Source: Gammaproteobacteria bacterium (GTDB taxonomy: Bacteria; Pseudomonadota; Gammaproteobacteria; Thiohalobacterales; Thiohalobacteraceae). From it: a stretch of DNA of 64,000 bases. Shown piece after piece: positions 18,684-27,817 of the stretch (its first letter is position 1; each line of letters starts with the position of its first letter). Both the position numbers and the translations under genes were made by a program. The notes beneath the pieces were generated by a model that was not told the origin of the DNA, searched no databases, and worked only from the letters and a program-made list of their open reading frames with translations. The DNA lies in contig JAHJQQ010000028.1 of assembly GCA_018819175.1 (NCBI GenBank), positions 1 to 64,000 of the forward strand. The letters are read 5' to 3'.

Positions 18684-21318
18684 GCTCCGGAACACAGGAA
18701 CCACAGTTGGTACCTGCCTTGAGCGTGGCACCGATGCCTTCGACAGAGTTCAAGCCCTGTTCACGAATCGCTTTGAGCAATGTGTTACGTCCGACATTAA
18801 AACAGGCGCAGACCGTGCGGCCGCGATCCTCACCGCCGCGCGGCGGTTTGCCACTGAGCAGGCTGGCGCGTTGCGCCTGATCCATTGCGGTTTCTGTAAA
18901 TAACTGCAACAGCCAGTCGCGCGGCGGCAATGCGCTGTCAGGTCCGATGAAAATACAGCTCTCCAACTGCCCGGATACGATACGCGCGCCCCGATAACGG
19001 GTTGTGGCGCGATCGAAATACTCCGTCCATTCCACCTGCGCATCCGCGGCACACAATAAATCGCGCGCGTAGCGATCCCATTCTGCCGGCGGCTCGGTAC
19101 CGGCAAGCTCATAACGCCAGTAGTCCTTACCGCGCGCGCAAGCCCAGTAGCCGGAATGTGGCGGTAACGTCAGGCGTCGGCGCGACGCCAGGAAGCCATA
19201 CCAGGCGGCCGCGTAGGCGCGAATCCGTACCGGTGTGAATTTGAATTCCGGTTGTCCCGAAATAGGGTCGGTATGCGGACCGATAAGACCGCCCACGGAA
19301 GACAAGCTGGAGAATTGCCGACTCCAATGGATCGGTATGAAGATACTGCCCGGTCGCTGTCCTGCACTGACACGCGCGCGCACCACGGCCCGGCCCCAGC
19401 GGCTGCTGACTTCGACCAACTCGGTATCGGTAATGCCTGCACGTGCGGCATCATCCGGATGCAGTTCCGCATAGGGTTCATAAATATGCCCGGACAGTCG
19501 CGCTGATTTCCCGGTACGTGTCATGGTGTGCCAATGATCGCGCACCCGGCCGGTATTGAGCACCAAGGGATATTCACTATCGGGCTGAGACGCCGGCCCT
19601 CTACCGGTGACCGGTATCAATCGAGCCTTGCCATTCGGCGTAAAGAAATGGCCATCGGCAAACAATCTGGTGCGCGCAGTGACGCCGGTACGCACCGGCC
19701 ATTGCACAGGTTCGAGTGCGGTATATTGCGCATCATCGAGTGCGGCCAGGCCGCCGATATCGAAGTCACGTTGCCCGGCATTTTCAAATGCGGACAGGGC
19801 TGCGTGCTCGCGGAACACATCCGCAGAAGACGAATAATTGAAGGCAGCCGCATGGCCCATGCGCTTGGCACACTCGGCGACTATCCACCAGTCCGGTTTC
19901 GCTTCGCCGGGGCTGTCCAGAAACGGGCGCTGTAATGAAATGCGGCGTTCGGAATTAGTCACCGCGCCCAGTTTTTCACCCCAGGCCTGCGCCGGTAGCA
20001 ACACCTGCGCGTAAGCCGTGGTATCGGTGTTGCGCACACAATCGGAAACCACCAGGAATTCGCACTTGTCCAACGCACGGCGCACGCGATCACTATCCGG
20101 CAGGCTGACAGCGGGGTTGGTCGCCATCACCCACAACGCCTTCACCTTGCCCATCTCGATGGCCTGAAACAGATCAACCGCCTTGAGCCCCGCTTTGCCG
20201 GCAATCACCGGCGACTGCCAGAAGCGCTGCACCAGGTCGGTATGCGCTGAATTTTCCAATTCCATATGCGCGGCCAGCTGATTTGCCAGACCGCCAACCT
20301 CGCGGCCGCCCATCGCATTCGGCTGGCCGGTGATCGAGAACGGGCCCATGCCGGCGCGGCCGATGCGCCCGGTATAGAGATGGCAGTTGATAATACTGTT
20401 GACCTTGTCGGTGCCCATGGAGAACTGGTTGATGCCCTGGGAATACAGCGTCACCACGCGTTCAGTACGTGCGAACAGCCGATAGAACTCAGCAACATCG
20501 TCTTCGTTCAAACCACAGCGGCGGGCGACGCTGGCGATATCCGGCGCATCCGCACGCGCGGCCTCAAGCGACGTCTGAACACCTTCCACTGCCGCGTTTA
20601 TAAATAGCTCATTCCCTTCGCCCTGTTGCTCCAGAAATCTCAGGAGGCCATTGAACAGTGTGGCATCCGTGCCAGGCGCAATCGGCAAATAGAGGTCGGC
20701 AATGTCACAACTGCTGGTACGACGTGGATCGATAACGATGACACGCAGATCGGAGTTGTCCTTGCGTGCCTTGACGATGCGTTGATAGAGCACCGGATGA
20801 CACCAGGCCGTATTCGACCCGGCCAGAACGATGAGCTTGGCGCGCTCCAGATCCTCGTAGCTGCAAGGTACCGTGTCGGAACCGAAGGCACGCTTGTAAC
20901 CGGCAACCGCCGAGGACATGCATAAACGGGAGTTGGTATCGATGTTCGCGGCGCCGATGAAACCTTTCATCAGTTTGTTGGCGACGTAATAATCTTCAGT
21001 CAGCAACTGACCTGATACATAAAAGGCCACTGACTCGGGTCCGTGTTCGCGGATGACTGCGTTGAAACGCTCCGCGACGAGATCCAGTGCCGCATCCCAG
21101 GTGGCGCGTGCGCCGTTGATTTCCGGATAGAGCAGACGCCCTTCCAGACCGACAGTTTCACCCAACGCGGACCCTTTGGAACAGAGCCGCCCTTGATTGG
21201 CGGGATGTTGCGGATCACCCTTGACGGTCACCGTACCATCGGGCTCGACGCTTGCCAGAACACCGCAGCCGACACCGCAATAGGGGCAAGTTGTACGTAC
21301 TGCTTGGGTCATCAACAT
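18643..21318 (-). CDS. nasA: Assimilatory nitrate reductase catalytic subunit
   Basis: The 891-residue cytoplasmic molybdoenzyme reduces nitrate to nitrite. An N-terminal [4Fe-4S] motif TTCPYCGVGCG with a distant LCSKG precedes the bis-MGD domains. The molybdenum-ligand cysteine is in SRLCMSSAVAG near residue 131. Residues ~560-700 form the MGD-binding C-terminal domain. The last ~55 residues form an added BFD-like [2Fe-2S] domain (CACFNVGRNTL and NCGSCVPEL), as in Klebsiella-type NasA. It is the last gene of the nirB-nirD operon. An alternative start is two codons downstream. Confidence 0.95.
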   Translation of the reverse strand: MLMTQAVRTTCPYCGVGCGVLASVEPDGTVTVKGDPQHPANQGRLCSKGSALGETVGLEGRLLYPEINGARATWDAALDLVAERFNAVIREHGPESVAFYVSGQLLTEDYYVANKLMKGFIGAANIDTNSRLCMSSAVAGYKRAFGSDTVPCSYEDLERAKLIVLAGSNTAWCHPVLYQRIVKARKDNSDLRVIVIDPRRTSSCDIADLYLPIAPGTDATLFNGLLRFLEQQGEGNELFINAAVEGVQTSLEAARADAPDIASVARRCGLNEDDVAEFYRLFARTERVVTLYSQGINQFSMGTDKVNSIINCHLYTGRIGRAGMGPFSITGQPNAMGGREVGGLANQLAAHMELENSAHTDLVQRFWQSPVIAGKAGLKAVDLFQAIEMGKVKALWVMATNPAVSLPDSDRVRRALDKCEFLVVSDCVRNTDTTAYAQVLLPAQAWGEKLGAVTNSERRISLQRPFLDSPGEAKPDWWIVAECAKRMGHAAAFNYSSSADVFREHAALSAFENAGQRDFDIGGLAALDDAQYTALEPVQWPVRTGVTARTRLFADGHFFTPNGKARLIPVTGRGPASQPDSEYPLVLNTGRVRDHWHTMTRTGKSARLSGHIYEPYAELHPDDAARAGITDTELVEVSSRWGRAVVRARVSAGQRPGSIFIPIHWSRQFSSLSSVGGLIGPHTDPISGQPEFKFTPVRIRAYAAAWYGFLASRRRLTLPPHSGYWACARGKDYWRYELAGTEPPAEWDRYARDLLCAADAQVEWTEYFDRATTRYRGARIVSGQLESCIFIGPDSALPPRDWLLQLFTETAMDQAQRASLLSGKPPRGGEDRGRTVCACFNVGRNTLLKAIREQGLNSVEGIGATLKAGTNCGSCVPELKALLSESREVVN

Positions 21319-21511
21319 TCCAGCTAGCTAGGAACAGCACCCAATGATACTCAAGTGCGCCTCTATTCGATGAAAGGTGGATTAGACGCGTTGTAAAGCA
21401 TCGTAAACTATCAACTGCGCCACCAGACACGCCGTTGAATATTTCTGTGTTGCTTCGCAACCTTATGGGTTACGCAACAATCGCTAACCCACCCTACACA
21501 TATATGACTGG

Positions 21512-21853
21512 CTACATATCCAGCATGAGCTTGAGCGGCTTGCGCATACCGGCAATTTTACAGGCCTGCTGGCCGTAGCCATAGGGAAATAATGTATAAA
21601 GGTACTTGCGGGTCGCCTTTGCCTCGCCCAGCTGTTCGCGCATGGCCTTCAAGGCGAAACGCGCCTCCGGAACGGACTGGCGGAACTCGAACCAATCGCG
21701 CACGAAGCGCACCACGGCCCAGCGGTCTTCGCTGAGCGGCACTTCCTCACGCCGCGCGATCTCCTCGGCCAGTTCTTCGCTCCAGTCATTCGGATCGAGC
21801 AGAAAACCTTCGTTATCGGTGGCCAGTGTCTTATCGCCGAATACGAGTGTCAT
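21512..21853 (-). CDS. DsrC/TusE-like protein lacking the penultimate cysteine
   Basis: The 113-residue protein has the full DsrC fold: DNEGFLLDPNDWSEELAEEI at the N-terminus, VVRFVRDWFEF, and the YLYTLFPYGYGQQACKIAG motif. DsrC normally ends with a second cysteine 11 residues after this one. Here that position is leucine and the tail extends (KPLKLMLDM). It thus keeps CysB but has lost CysA, the residue required for persulfide carriage in TusE and for the DsrC trisulfide. It lies 4 bp after nirD and 193 bp before nasA, so it is probably co-transcribed with nitrate assimilation. Confidence 0.85.
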   Translation of the reverse strand: MTLVFGDKTLATDNEGFLLDPNDWSEELAEEIARREEVPLSEDRWAVVRFVRDWFEFRQSVPEARFALKAMREQLGEAKATRKYLYTLFPYGYGQQACKIAGMRKPLKLMLDM

Positions 21854-21857
21854 GCAC

Positions 21858-22211
21858 TCAGCCCTGTTCCGGGGTCAGCGACAGTTTGATTCGGCCAGCT
21901 TCGACGATGACCGGAAAGCGTGCTGCACAACCTTCATCCGGTGCCGCAGCCAGACCGCTGTCCAGATGGATCTTCCAGTCATGCAGCGGACAGGCCACGC
22001 GCTTGCCATGCACGATACCCTGTGACAGCGGACCACCCTTATGCGGACATTTATCACGCAGGGCGAAGATCTCATCATCCGCCGTGCGGAACACGGCGAT
22101 ATCGCCATCGGCGGTGCGCACCACGCGCGCACCAAGCCTGGGGATATCCGCTACCTGCCCTACTTCAATCCAGCTCTCTGTGGCCATGCTTTTTTCTGCC
22201 TGTTGCATCAT
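21858..22211 (-). CDS. nirD: Nitrite reductase small subunit (Rieske-type)
   Basis: The 117-residue protein is the small partner of NirB in NADH-dependent assimilatory nitrite reduction. It has the Rieske-like pattern with CPHKGGPLSQG and CPLHDWKI, so all four [2Fe-2S] ligand positions are present (some NirD proteins lack them). I choose the ATG at 22211 (MMQQAEKS), which follows GAGAG at good spacing; translation from further upstream would run through an inverted repeat. Confidence 0.92.
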   Translation of the reverse strand: MMQQAEKSMATESWIEVGQVADIPRLGARVVRTADGDIAVFRTADDEIFALRDKCPHKGGPLSQGIVHGKRVACPLHDWKIHLDSGLAAAPDEGCAARFPVIVEAGRIKLSLTPEQG

Positions 22212-22227
22212 CAGTCTCTCAAAGTCA

Positions 22228-22365
22228 AATGTAGGGTGGGTTAGCGTTGTCTGCGTAACCCACCAGGTTGCGAAGCAACTCAAATCATTGTTCAAAGTGT
22301 GCGAGACGGCACGATTAGTGGGTTACAGGGCAAACGGCGCGCCTAACCCACCCTACATATATTGC
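22228..22365. repeat. TAGGGTGGGTTAGCG inverted repeat
   Basis: TGTAGGGTGGGTTAGCG at 22229 faces CGCCTAACCCACCCTACA at about 22348-22365; GTAACCCACC and GTGGGTTAC form an inner pair. Partial copies are at 3530-3570 and 21460-21500. It lies between the small ORF after nirB and nirD and could fold in the operon mRNA. Confidence 0.65.
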
Positions 22366-22383
22366 TATCAGTGAAATGGAGTT

Positions 22384-22498
22384 AAGGAAACTCTGAATAA
22401 TTCGTCATTCCGGCGCAAGCCGGAATCTAGCGCCTTGAATCGCATGGATTCCGGCCTGCGCCGGAATGACAGTTTAGTAATAAATCAGAGGTTCCTTA
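22384..22498. repeat. MITE-like element, family B
   Basis: Ends AAGGAAACTCTGAATAATTC and TAATAAATCAGAGGTTCCTT; the core is the CATTCCGGCGCAAGCCGGAAT palindrome. It is inserted inside the nirB-nirD operon between the small ORF and nirD. Confidence 0.7.
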
Positions 22499-22522
22499 AT
22501 ACCCTTTTCACGCCTTCAATTA

Positions 22523-22678
22523 TCAGCTCTCGGTCTTCTCGACTTTCGGTGTCACGTGTCCGCGAAACAGACGCCTTGCCCAGAAAGACCGTTGCATAAT
22601 CCTAAGGGACACCTCACTGTCCGGGTTTGCAGGCTTGATTTTCTTGGTGGCTTTAGGAGACATGTTCAATGGCTTCAT
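22523..22678 (-). CDS. 51-residue basic small protein after nirB
   Basis: A short frame (MKPLNMSPKATKKIKPANPD start, KVEKTES end) begins 9 bp after the nirB stop codon and is preceded by GAGGGAAGATA, a very strong ribosome-binding sequence overlapping the end of nirB. The protein is rich in Lys and Arg and has a central aromatic patch SFWARRLFRG. No family was recognised. The position and ribosome-binding site argue that it is translated, coupled to nirB; lack of a known homologue keeps confidence moderate. Confidence 0.5.
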   Translation of the reverse strand: MKPLNMSPKATKKIKPANPDSEVSLRIMQRSFWARRLFRGHVTPKVEKTES

Positions 22679-22687
22679 TATCTTCCC

Positions 22688-25123
22688 TCACACAACGAGT
22701 TTCAGGGGTGAATATTCATGTGCATCCCGGCCCTCGGCACGTTCTTTCCAGGGGTCGATCTGCGCAAAGGATTGTGAGATCTGGAAACGTTCGGCCAGCA
22801 CCTTACGGCTTTCGGCGTCCTCGACCACTTTGTCCTTGATGTACTGCAGGCCGATACGCTCGACCCAGGGCGCCGTGCGTTCCAGGTAATGCGCCTCTTC
22901 GCGATACAGCTGCAGGAAGGCGGCGCAGTATTCCTTCACCTCATCCTCGGTTTTCACATGGCAGAGGAAATCCGTGGCGCGAACCTTCACCCCACCGTTA
23001 CCACCGACATGCAGTTCGTAACCGGAATCCACGCACACCACGCCGAAATCCTTGATGGTCGCTTCGGCGCAGTTACGCGGGCAACCGGACACGGCGAGTT
23101 TGAATTTATGCGGCGTCCAGGAACCCCAGGTGAGTTTTTCCAGATCTATGCCCATCTGCGTCGAGTCCTGAGTACCGAAACGACACCAGGTTTTACCCAC
23201 GCAGGTTTTCACGGTACGAATGGCCTTGCCATAGGCATGACCGGACACGAAACCGGCCTTGGAGAGATCGCCCCACATGCCGGGCAGGTCTTCCTTCTTA
23301 ACGCCCAGCAGATCGATGCGCTGACCGCCGGTGACATGCACGGTCGGGACTTTGTATTTCTCGGCAATCTGCGCAATGGCCATCAGCTCGGCCGGCGTGG
23401 TCTCGCCGCCCCACATGCGCGGGATCACCGAATAGGTACCGTCTTTCTGGATGTTGGCGTGCACGCGTTCGTTAATGAAGCGCGACTGATTGTCGTCAAC
23501 GTATTCACCCGGCCACTGACTCAGTAAGTAATAGTTAAGCGCCGGACGGCATTTGGAGCAGCCGTCTTCGGTCTTCCAGTTCAAATGATCCATGACGGCG
23601 CGGATCGTCTTGAGGCCTTCCGCGCGGATCGCGCTGCGCAGTTCGTCGTGCGTGTGCTCGGTGCAGGGGCAGATCGGCTTCTTGCTCGGGGTCTGCGAAT
23701 AATCGCCGCCCAGGGTATAGGCCAGCAATGCTTCGACCAGACCGGTGCAGGAACCGCAGGAGCTGGAGGCCTTGGTATGCGCGCGCACTTCATCCAGTGT
23801 GAACAGCTTCTTATCGCCGATGGCCTTGACGATGTCGCCCTTGCAGACGCCGTTGCAGCCGCAGATTTCGGCTGTATCGGCCATGGCGGCGACACGATTG
23901 TCGTCGCCATGGCCGGAATCGCCCAGGTGCGCCTGACCGAACAGCAGATTGTCGCGGAAACCGGAGATGTCCGTGCCATCGCGCATGAGTTCGAAATACC
24001 AGGAACCGTCGATGGTGTCGCCGTACATCACGGCGCCTTGAATGCGGTTGTCCTTGATCACGACTTTTTTATAGACGCCGCGACCCGGGTCCTGCAGGAC
24101 CATCTCTTCGGTGCTGTCGTCACCCTGGAAATTACCGGCGGAGAACAGATCGATGCCGGTCACCTTCAACTTGGTTGAGGTGACCGAACCTTCATAACGG
24201 GCGAAACCCAGATGCGCGAGGTGATTCGCGCAGACCTTGGCCTGCTCGAACAGCGGCGCGACCAGACCATAGGTCTCGCCACGATGCTGCACGCATTCGC
24301 CAACCGCATACACGCGCGGATCGTAGGTCTGCAAAGTGTCGTTGACCACCACACCACGCTCGCAATGTAGACCGACCTTTTTGGCCAGTTCGATATTGGG
24401 GCGGATGCCGACGGCCATGACCACCAGATCGGCATTGATTTCCAGGCCGTCCTTGAAACGCACGCCGGTGACCTTGTCCTTACCGAGGATCGCTTCGGTC
24501 TGCGCGCCCATCAGGAAATTCAGGCCGCGCTCTTCCAGCGAACGTTTCAGCAGTGCGGCGGCCGGCTTATCCAGCTGGCGCTCCATCAGCGTATCGAGCA
24601 GATGCACCACGGTGACCTGCATGCCCTGCTTGAGCAGCCCGTTGGCCGCCTCCAGACCGAGCAGGCCACCACCGATCACTACCGCATGGCCCTTGCCGTT
24701 CGCGGCTTCCAGCATGCGATCGACATCATAGATATCGCGGAACGCAACCACGCCCGGCAGATCCTTTCCGGGAATCGGAATAATGAAAGGCATGGAGCCG
24801 GCCGCGAGGATCAGTCGATCATATTGTTCTTCCGTGCCATCGGCAGCGCGCACTATGCGTTTGGCGCGGTCGATCTCGGTGACCTGCTTGCCTTTGTGCA
24901 GTTTGATACCGTTGTCGATATACCATTGATCATCGTTGAGCATGATTTCATCAACAGTCTTCTCACCTGCCAGCACCGGTGACAGCATGATGCGGTTGTA
25001 ATTGCCGTAGGGTTCGGCACCAAAGACGGTGATGTCATAACGATCGGGGGCAATTTTCAGCAACTCCTCCAGGGCGCGTACGCCCGCCATGCCATTTCCG
25101 ACCAGGACCAGTTTTTCTCTCAT
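22688..25123 (-). CDS. nirB: NADH-dependent nitrite reductase large subunit
   Basis: The 811-residue cytoplasmic enzyme reduces nitrite to ammonium. It begins with an FAD/NAD-binding region (VLVGNGMAGVRALEEL; second Rossmann AVVIGGGLLGLEAA near residue 150). Two BFD-like segments follow (CGCNGVCKGD with SSCGSC near 415-455, and CPCTEHTHDE with CSKC near 485-530). The sirohaem/[4Fe-4S] ligands are in CVGKTWC (~641) and CPRNC (~683). It is the first gene of the nirB-nirD-nasA operon and has a sigma-54 promoter about 50 bp upstream. Confidence 0.96.
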   Translation of the reverse strand: MREKLVLVGNGMAGVRALEELLKIAPDRYDITVFGAEPYGNYNRIMLSPVLAGEKTVDEIMLNDDQWYIDNGIKLHKGKQVTEIDRAKRIVRAADGTEEQYDRLILAAGSMPFIIPIPGKDLPGVVAFRDIYDVDRMLEAANGKGHAVVIGGGLLGLEAANGLLKQGMQVTVVHLLDTLMERQLDKPAAALLKRSLEERGLNFLMGAQTEAILGKDKVTGVRFKDGLEINADLVVMAVGIRPNIELAKKVGLHCERGVVVNDTLQTYDPRVYAVGECVQHRGETYGLVAPLFEQAKVCANHLAHLGFARYEGSVTSTKLKVTGIDLFSAGNFQGDDSTEEMVLQDPGRGVYKKVVIKDNRIQGAVMYGDTIDGSWYFELMRDGTDISGFRDNLLFGQAHLGDSGHGDDNRVAAMADTAEICGCNGVCKGDIVKAIGDKKLFTLDEVRAHTKASSSCGSCTGLVEALLAYTLGGDYSQTPSKKPICPCTEHTHDELRSAIRAEGLKTIRAVMDHLNWKTEDGCSKCRPALNYYLLSQWPGEYVDDNQSRFINERVHANIQKDGTYSVIPRMWGGETTPAELMAIAQIAEKYKVPTVHVTGGQRIDLLGVKKEDLPGMWGDLSKAGFVSGHAYGKAIRTVKTCVGKTWCRFGTQDSTQMGIDLEKLTWGSWTPHKFKLAVSGCPRNCAEATIKDFGVVCVDSGYELHVGGNGGVKVRATDFLCHVKTEDEVKEYCAAFLQLYREEAHYLERTAPWVERIGLQYIKDKVVEDAESRKVLAERFQISQSFAQIDPWKERAEGRDAHEYSPLKLVV

Positions 25124-25170
25124 TCACAATGCTCCACAAATGCTCAGGTGGCGGTGTCTATACCCCCCAT

Positions 25171-25186
25171 CGCAAGTTGTATGCCA
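25171..25186 (-). promoter_or_regulatory. Sigma-54 promoter of the nirB operon
   Basis: On the minus strand TGGCATACAACTTGCG matches TGGCAC-N5-TTGC with the invariant GG and GC exactly 10 bases apart. It predicts transcription starting near 25160, about 36 bases before the nirB ATG. This fits nitrogen-limitation control through NtrC. Confidence 0.7.
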
Positions 25187-25288
25187 GCAACCGTGAATAC
25201 GTATTAGTCTTTTTTAACTTCAATCACTTAAAGAGCCTGATATCCCAGATGGGTGGGGGTTTTCTGTGGCCTCGACCACCCCGGAATC

Positions 25289-25359
25289 GCATCACAATGG
25301 TGCAATATGCTTCATGCGTGCATCAAACTAAGCCGGACTGTCCGCACCATCGCATTCCA
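25289..25359. promoter_or_regulatory. Possible NtrC sites upstream of nirB
   Basis: GCATCACAATGGTGCAA (25289-25305) resembles the NtrC site GCACTATATTGGTGCAA in spacing, with a perfect right half TGGTGCA. GCACCATCGCATTCC (25344-25358) has a perfect left half only. They lie about 105-190 bp upstream of the sigma-54 promoter, a normal enhancer distance. Confidence 0.45.
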
Positions 25360-25511
25360 CTGCCTGCCATCAGTCGAGAAGATTCGCCGCCGGCTGCATC
25401 CCTATGTAGCACCCACGGCCTGTTGAATAGGCGCGCAGCGCACAGGCGCATGCAGTTTCAGGGCAGGCGCGCAGCCGCAGAGACTGCATTGCACTCAATC
25501 CGTGCGCTCAG

Positions 25512-26091
25512 ATGATTCAATTCCGCACTCGAACGCCGCAAAGTCATGACCAAAAAATCGAAAGAATGTTTGTATATGATGACAATCTTATCAACCAGCA
25601 CAGTATGGTGAAGATCATCGATTTCGGATCGACCAAGATCGCCGGCATTGAAGAGAGCCTGTCACCCTTGAAGCGTGACAATCAGCTCGGTACCCGCAAC
25701 TACACCGTGCCCGAATATTTGCACGGCAATCCCGCCAGCAACCGCTCGGATATTTTTCCTGGGCATTCTGAGCTACGAAATGCTCATGGGAAAACTGCCA
25801 TATAACGCCGAAGTCACCGCGCGCAATGTCAAACGCGTGCAGTACCGACCCGCCCGTGCCATCAATCCCGACGTACCCGCCAGGATGGATGCCTCGCTGC
25901 ACAAGGCTGTGCACACAGATCTGCATCGGCGCTATGACCTGCTATCGGAATTCGTGCATGACCTGTCGCAGCCGAACGAGTCCTTGATCAACAACGCATT
26001 ACCTCCGCTGCTCGAACGCAATCCAGTCGCGTTCGTGCAAACATTAGCGAGCGGGTTGCTGATACTCAACGTGACCTCACTGCTGAGGTAA
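25512..26091 (+). pseudogene. Decayed Ser/Thr protein kinase (C-terminal remnant)
   Basis: The first frame (25512-25760) carries kinase motifs: MVKIIDFGSTKIAGIEE (the DFG loop) and GTRNYTVPEYLHGNPASN (activation segment). After NRSDIF the reading shifts, and LGILSYEMLMGKLPYN plus the rest of the C-lobe continue in the next frame to 26091, ending in a hydrophobic tail (FVQTLASGLLILNV). The run GATATTTTTCCTGGGC at ~25750 appears to have lost one base. The N-lobe and the usual HRDLKPxN are missing or corrupted. Pseudomonas aeruginosa has a related kinase gene (PA1782) next to nirB, so this looks like the relic of a conserved partner. Confidence 0.8.
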
Positions 26092-26353
26092 GTTCAAAAC
26101 TGATTTTATCCCTGTCATGCAGGTAGCATTATGGATTCACCTGGAAACAGTAACTGCCATGCCCCTTAGGCGCATCCGCGAATAACATACTCTCCAAGGC
26201 TTGAGGCAACCCCGATATCCCGGACATAGCACTGAACAATACCGGACATGCATTACCCGGCCAGGCTGGCCTAATCTTTGCCTCTGTCTTCTATAAGCTC
26301 CCATCGCCAGAGAACTGGCTTAATGCATTCAATGGGTTAGCTCTGGAGGCGTT

Positions 26354-27412
26354 ATGGCGGCGGTGATGGACGGTGACAAACTGGCAAACATTTTCCGGCA
26401 GGCGACGGCGGCGCACCAACAGCAGAAGTTCCGTGATGCACAGGCCGGGTACACCAAGATCCTCAAATGGATACCGGATCACTTCGATGTGCTGCATCTG
26501 CTCGGGCAGTCGTTTATCGAGGAGGGCCGCCCTTCCCAAGCTGTGCGCTGGCTGCGACAAGCCAGCGCCATTCAGCCGGATAATGCCGATGTATGTTATG
26601 ACCTGGGTCTGGCCTACCGGACTACCGGACAGAACGCGCTAGCAACTCGCGCCTATAACCGCGCCCTTGAGATTGAACCGGATCGGCTCAACGCGCATCT
26701 GTCGTTGGTGGAAATGAAATTCCCCGGTGAACATTACACCGCCATGCTACGTCAGCTGCACCAACTGCTGAAGCCTGCCACGTATCTTGAAATCGGCGTC
26801 GAGACCGGGCAATCTATGGCACTTGCCCAGCCCGAGACGCGCTGCATAGGCATCGACCCGGAACCCTGTATCAGCAGCCCGCTTCCGCCACGCTGCGACA
26901 TCTTCCCGCAAACAAGCGATAGCTTTTTCGAACAGTCCGACGTACGCAGCCTTCTCGAACAGCAGAACATCGAATTCGCCTTTATCGACGGCCTGCATGT
27001 CTTCGAAGCGGCATTGCGGGATTTCATGCATGTCGAGGCGTGCGCAGGACAGCATAGCCTGGTCGCCATTCACGACTGCATTCCGCTGAATACCATCACG
27101 TCCGCCCGTGAACGCAGCACCAATTTCTGGAGTGGCGATATCTGGAAGTTGATTCTATGCCTGAAGAAATACCGACCCGATCTGGCGATTATTAATGTCG
27201 CCGCCAAACCCACTGGCCTGGGACTGGTCACGAACCTCGATCCGACAAACCGCACTCTGCAGACGCAGTATGAGCAGATCCTGCGGGAATATATTCCGAT
27301 GACGTATGACGCCATCGCCAGCGATGAGCGCAATGCGCTCAACATTATTGCTAACGATATGAAGCCGGTAACCGAGTGGTTACGCGAATGGCGCGTGCAG
27401 GGCGCATGTTGA
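26354..27412 (+). CDS. TPR-methyltransferase fusion protein
   Basis: The 352-residue cytoplasmic protein starts with about three TPR units (residues ~10-120: QQKFRDAQAGYTKIL, RPSQAVRWLRQAS, NALATRAYNRALEIEPD). The C-terminal ~220 residues look like a class I SAM-dependent methyltransferase of the Methyltransf_24 type: YLEIGVETGQSMAL, CIGIDPEP, FAFIDGLHVFEAALRD and LVAIHDCIPLN. The target is unknown; similar enzymes modify glycans or secondary metabolites. An ideal GGAGG precedes the ATG. It is an unrelated gene within the nitrate locus. Confidence 0.75.
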   Translation: MAAVMDGDKLANIFRQATAAHQQQKFRDAQAGYTKILKWIPDHFDVLHLLGQSFIEEGRPSQAVRWLRQASAIQPDNADVCYDLGLAYRTTGQNALATRAYNRALEIEPDRLNAHLSLVEMKFPGEHYTAMLRQLHQLLKPATYLEIGVETGQSMALAQPETRCIGIDPEPCISSPLPPRCDIFPQTSDSFFEQSDVRSLLEQQNIEFAFIDGLHVFEAALRDFMHVEACAGQHSLVAIHDCIPLNTITSARERSTNFWSGDIWKLILCLKKYRPDLAIINVAAKPTGLGLVTNLDPTNRTLQTQYEQILREYIPMTYDAIASDERNALNIIANDMKPVTEWLREWRVQGAC

Positions 27413-27468
27413 AGAACCCATAAGAGCGTCCTGTTACGCTACTTTTCTGCAACACATTTCAATCATTT

Positions 27469-27714
27469 AAGGAACCTCTGATTATTGATCATTACCCATT
27501 GGGATGACACAAACGCCCCTCTCCCTAACCCTCTCCCCCGCAAGCGGGGAGAGGGGATAACCCCCTCTCCCGCCGGGGCGGGAGAGGGTTGGGGAGAGGG
27601 TGGCGAAGTTCTTAAATCGAGCATATCTATGTCATGCCATCATGTAATACTCAATAATTCGTCATTGCGGCACAGGCCGGAATGACGGTTTAGTAATAAA
27701 TCAGAGGTTCCTTA
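27469..27714. repeat. MITE-like element, family B, complete composite copy
   Basis: Ends AAGGAACCTCTGATTATT and AATAAATCAGAGGTTCCTT are inverted repeats. The inside holds the CCCTCTCCC/GGGAGAGGG palindrome block shared in inverse with 8500-8687 and then a shortened CATTGCGGC...GCCGGAATG arm. It looks like one element inserted in or fused with another. Confidence 0.75.
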
Positions 27715-27817
27715 ACGCTAAATATCCTGCGTGACCAACATTTCACTTGATCATCAAGGGCGGTCGCATCGCGATTAGCCAAGCGCCACGAATAAACCCC
27801 CTTTGAAATACGGGTCT

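Noticed and set aside
25129..25515. 128-codon frame upstream of nirB
   Set aside because: It overlaps the sigma-54 promoter region and has no motif; it does not contain the missing kinase N-lobe.
27482..27665. CCCTCTCCC palindromes as a CRISPR or origin signal
   Set aside because: There is no regular spacer pattern; identical blocks occur at several unrelated intergenic sites.
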